Part shown: in pieces, positions 7,536 to 9,963 of the stretch | Numbering within the stretch: the first letter of the stretch is position 1 | How the letters are laid out: the number at the start of each line of letters is the position of its first letter | Source of the DNA: Planctomycetota bacterium | Lineage (GTDB): Bacteria; Planctomycetota; UBA1135 | Reading direction: 5' to 3' | Assembly: GCA_003501525.1 (NCBI GenBank) | Contig: DNPI01000193.1 | Coordinates: 1-9,963 of the forward strand | DNA: 9,963 nt | The notes under the pieces: generated by a model | What the model saw: the letters and a program-made list of their open reading frames with translations, nothing else | Database searches by the model: none | What the model was told of the DNA's origin: nothing | Translations under genes and position numbers: made by a program

Positions 7536-7551
7536 CGAGCTTTTTTGCTCG
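7536..7551 (-). terminator. Small hairpin after the sialidase-like gene, possible weak terminator
   Basis: On the minus strand CGAGC-AAAAAA-GCTCG forms a 5-bp GC-rich stem with an A6 loop, 18 nt after the TAG stop at 7570. No T-tract follows on the minus strand, so it is not a canonical intrinsic terminator. It might act as an RNA-stability or processing hairpin between two genes of one transcript. Confidence 0.25.
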
Positions 7552-7569
7552 CCACGATGGTGTGAGATT

Positions 7570-8778
7570 CTATTCCTGGAGGGTTCTCGGATTGCTGATT
7601 CGCGCAGTGCGAACAATGCCATCATCTAACCAAGCTGCGTATATGTCGCTTTGTTGCTTAGACAATCGCAAAAAACCATCGGACCGAGAGCCCGAAACCG
7701 AATCCACAAGCATTGCCTGAGAAAATTCTCGCGTTTTGACATTCAGGGTCTTGGCCATCCACGCCGCACCTTGACTCCTAGATTCAAGCCATGTGACGAG
7801 CAAGGTATCAGCATCCACAAACTCCAAATCCACTCGCCCCAAAGAGCGGCCAGAAGAAATTCTGTACGGGATACCAAAAGTATCACCACCATCAGTAGAA
7901 ACAGCCAAGCGGACTTGGGGTTGGCTGCCATCTTTCCCCATGGTGAACCAACAATAAGCCAATTGGTTCGCCTCAATAGCAAGAGCTGGGCCATTAACAG
8001 GGCAACCCAAAACCTTCCACCCATCCGGAACGGGAATTCTAGACTCCAAGACAGCCGCGCTTTCCCCATCCTCGACGCCTAAGTTTGCCGGGATTTGGAC
8101 TAAAGCAATATCACGAACTTCATCATCACTGCGATCTCGGTAAACCGCCCAAGCCGCTCCATCTTCAGCGAAAGCTAAATCCGTAGAACAGCAAGAGCAA
8201 GCTCGCGCATCAATAACTACCTCCCCGAGGGCCTCTCCAGTGGCAGTCACCCGGGCAGCCATCAGGCTCATTCTCTCACTCTCAGAGCCATGGCCGTGAC
8301 CACTACCTCCCCTTCCATCTAGCCAAATCGCAAGCCACCCTTCTGCTGGGTGAGCAACCAAACTAGGGAATCCATGTTCCACGCCACTCGTATCCTGGTG
8401 CAACCAAGCAGTATTTCCTGATTCGGTATTTAAGCGGACTCCATAAGAAAGATGGGGGTAATCCATAAGCTCCAGGGTGGCATAAAGGGAATTACCCTGT
8501 AATGAGACCGCAGCTTGTGGGAAGTCGGCCCAATTAACAAAAGCTTTGTTTGATTGAGTTTGGGCTGTCTTTGGGGACCAACTGCCTTCGCGCCAGACGC
8601 TTTCCTGGAGAATCACTGTCTTATCCCTTTCGCGTTCCATCCAAATCAGCGTTGGCTCAGGGGCGCCGCGCACCCAATTCGGGCCAGTCGAACCAGCTGA
8701 ACTCGGTTCCGGTAAGCGCTCAACTTCGGGCAAAGCAAGGGTCGCTTGCAGCAACAATGAGATGAACCAGACACTCAT
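7570..8778 (-). CDS. Exported sialidase-like (BNR-type beta-propeller) protein with CSCC motif
   Basis: A 402-residue protein with an N-terminal signal peptide (about 1-16). It belongs to a sialidase/neuraminidase-superfamily group usually annotated as exo-alpha-sialidase or BNR-repeat protein. An Asp-box-like STDGGDTFG lies at 294-302, with repeated short beta-blades such as WLAIWLDGRGG (148-158), AAWAVYRDRSDDEVRDI (208-224), GCPVNGPALAI (258-268) and LLVTWLES (326-333). A His/Gly stretch GHGHGSESE (160-168) precedes the cysteine cluster CSCC (194-197). CSCC and GCPVNGP recur, as I recall, across this uncharacterised family and could bind metal or form disulfides. I do not see a complete sialidase active site, so sialidase activity is doubtful. 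ATG 8778 follows the upstream stop by 9 nt, suggesting co-transcription. Confidence 0.85.
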   Translation of the reverse strand: MSVWFISLLLQATLALPEVERLPEPSSAGSTGPNWVRGAPEPTLIWMERERDKTVILQESVWREGSWSPKTAQTQSNKAFVNWADFPQAAVSLQGNSLYATLELMDYPHLSYGVRLNTESGNTAWLHQDTSGVEHGFPSLVAHPAEGWLAIWLDGRGGSGHGHGSESERMSLMAARVTATGEALGEVVIDARACSCCSTDLAFAEDGAAWAVYRDRSDDEVRDIALVQIPANLGVEDGESAAVLESRIPVPDGWKVLGCPVNGPALAIEANQLAYCWFTMGKDGSQPQVRLAVSTDGGDTFGIPYRISSGRSLGRVDLEFVDADTLLVTWLESRSQGAAWMAKTLNVKTREFSQAMLVDSVSGSRSDGFLRLSKQQSDIYAAWLDDGIVRTARISNPRTLQE

Positions 8779-8787
8779 AAAACCGAC

Positions 8788-9855
8788 TTACTCAAGGGGT
8801 GTCGCAATGGCCAAAAGGAAAAGCCCGTCTTCGTCGTCATTAATGCCCTCGGAATTGACATCATGCTGTGAATGCATAGAAAGCACTTCGAAACCACAGT
8901 CCTCAAGGAGCACGCGGAATTCGTCAGGAGTGAAGTGGCGCACGTGGTATGGGAACCTTTCCTTCTTAAAAGGCATGGTCGTTTGGTTAGGTGTCGAACA
9001 AAAGAGTTTCCCACCTGCCCGTAACGAGCTTCGAACTCTTTGCAGAAAAGGGACCGGATCCGGCAAATGCTCGATGGTCTCAAAGCTAACGACAACATCA
9101 ATGGATTCCCCCCAAACAGAGGATGTGATGTCCCCCACCTGAAAAGTTGCCTTCGGGTGGGAATAAAACTCTTCGGCATAAGCGATAGCTTCGGCTTCGA
9201 GATCAAATCCGGAGACAGCATCACAACATTTCGATTCGGCCAGAATCCAGCTTCCGTATCCGATACCACAAGCCAAATCGCACACATGCCCCTCACCACT
9301 CAAAAACTGACTCGCCCACAAGTACCGGCCACGATGGTCGGCGCGAACCATCGCAATCTCTGGTGCTACTTGGCGCTCTCCGAACTCCAACATTTTTTTA
9401 GCTGTAGTAAAAACCCGCCCATCTTCCCTTTCTATGGCGATGCGACTAAACCCGGCACGAGCCAGCAGAGAACGCAAAGGTGAACTCGTACACCCTTCTT
9501 CCTCTCCCTCTACCTGTACACGCACATCTAGGTCATCCGCTTCAATCACTCCACCCAACGCAAGAGCCGCATAGGCTGAACGCAAATAGTTTTCTATCTC
9601 TTCTGCGCACAAGCGCTCAATCAAATCTCGGCTGTATATGTGCTCTGCGTCAGCAAAGTGTCGATCCAGTTCCCAGGCCGAACAGCGCACCTGAACATTG
9701 CTGTGCTTACGAATGTCACAGTGAACAAATCCTTCTCGTTGCTCTTGGCCACATCCGACATAAATTCGAGATCCTTTACGCAGAGGTCGGAAAAGCCTCT
9801 TAAGAGTAGTGCGTATACGGCGCTTTTTGAAGAGCCTCAAGTTTCGGTCATCCAA
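8788..9855 (-). CDS. Tandem-domain SAM-dependent methyltransferase-like protein
   Basis: A 355-residue cytoplasmic protein with two methyltransferase-like halves. The N-terminal half (about 25-150) has IYVGCGQEQREGFVHCD (31-47), like the LxIGCGxxxxxGWxNxD start of small Rossmann methyltransferases, but lacks clear later motifs and looks short. The C-terminal half (about 175-355) is a class I methyltransferase of the Methyltransf_11/23 type. It shows motif I VCDLACGIGYG (191-201), VSGFDLEAEAI (214-224), VVSFETIEHLPDP (255-267) and LRAGGKLFCSTPN (278-290), then HVRHFTPDEF (304-313). Such proteins often act in glycan or lipid modification near glycosyltransferases, but none is in view. The start is uncertain: TTG 9855 is the first candidate after an in-frame TGA, and TTG 9840 is an alternative; there is no in-frame ATG at the N-terminus and no clear ribosome site. 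It is probably co-transcribed with the sialidase-like gene (9-nt gap). Confidence 0.88.
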   Translation of the reverse strand: MDDRNLRLFKKRRIRTTLKRLFRPLRKGSRIYVGCGQEQREGFVHCDIRKHSNVQVRCSAWELDRHFADAEHIYSRDLIERLCAEEIENYLRSAYAALALGGVIEADDLDVRVQVEGEEEGCTSSPLRSLLARAGFSRIAIEREDGRVFTTAKKMLEFGERQVAPEIAMVRADHRGRYLWASQFLSGEGHVCDLACGIGYGSWILAESKCCDAVSGFDLEAEAIAYAEEFYSHPKATFQVGDITSSVWGESIDVVVSFETIEHLPDPVPFLQRVRSSLRAGGKLFCSTPNQTTMPFKKERFPYHVRHFTPDEFRVLLEDCGFEVLSMHSQHDVNSEGINDDEDGLFLLAIATPLE

Positions 9856-9963
9856 GAATCACGGGAATCATCAAAGAAGGCGTCTTCATTCGTGCAATAT
9901 TGTAGGCGTGTTGTATGTCAACAAGCGTAGTAATCAAACTTGCGACGCGAGGCAAAAAACCCC

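Noticed and set aside
9040..9803. Plus-strand ORFs of 147 and 107 codons
   Set aside because: They are antisense to the methyltransferase-like gene, whose motifs are clear in the minus frame.
9899..9922. TTGACA and TACAAT on the minus strand upstream of the methyltransferase gene
   Set aside because: The hexamers match well but are only 11 nt apart, too close for one standard promoter; no better-spaced partner was found.
9951..9963. GGGG followed by TTTTTT on the minus strand at the right edge, like the second half of an intrinsic terminator
   Set aside because: The matching stem half would lie outside the window, so it cannot be verified.

Overview
The window reads as bacterial chromosome of about 50-55% GC. 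The clearest lineage marker is the left-edge gene. It combines a planctomycete-type cytochrome c motif (CFACHGPD) with a DUF1549 region ending in CAQCHDHKFDP. That combination is characteristic of Planctomycetota, Verrucomicrobiota, Lentisphaerota and relatives; I cannot narrow it further. Recognisable Shine-Dalgarno sites are scarce and several starts are GTG or TTG.

Layout. (1) 1-1037, minus: 5' part of a secreted PSCyt1/DUF1549 protein running off the left edge. (2) 1038-1229: divergent intergenic region with a weak promoter candidate. (3) 1230-4773, plus: a tight three-gene ABC-2 operon, with an ATPase and two DUF3526-like permeases; junctions are a 2-nt gap and an ATGA overlap. (4) 4774-5011: convergent gap holding tRNA-Gly(CCC) on the minus strand, three 11-bp direct repeats and a small palindrome. 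(5) 5012-6109, minus: a membrane-anchored or secreted thioredoxin-like protein whose frame is interrupted by one in-frame TGA and then stays open for 281 further sense codons. (6) 6171-7448, minus: secreted M43-type zinc metalloprotease. (7) 7570-8778, minus: secreted sialidase-like (BNR-type) protein with a CSCC motif. (8) 8788-9855, minus: protein with two methyltransferase-like domains. 9856-9963 holds no gene I can support.

Main finding. The TGA at 5858-5860 lies 8 residues after the only cysteine in the thioredoxin active-site region. It is followed 6 nt later by a perfect 9-bp inverted repeat with an inner helix and a G-containing apical loop about 20 nt from the TGA. This is the position expected for a bacterial SECIS element. 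The best reading is a 365-residue selenoprotein with a C-x7-U motif, in a thioredoxin-like family I do not recognise as an established selenoprotein family. Ordinary annotation would split it into an 83-aa and a 220-aa fragment or call it a pseudogene. The alternative is a recent nonsense mutation.

How the genes fit together. The minus-strand genes from 8778 to 5012 are three consecutive exported proteins (sialidase-like, metalloprotease, thioredoxin-like candidate selenoprotein), suggesting an envelope or extracellular degradative and redox theme. No selenocysteine machinery (selA, selB, selC, selD) lies in the window. The ABC exporter's substrate cannot be told from the sequence.
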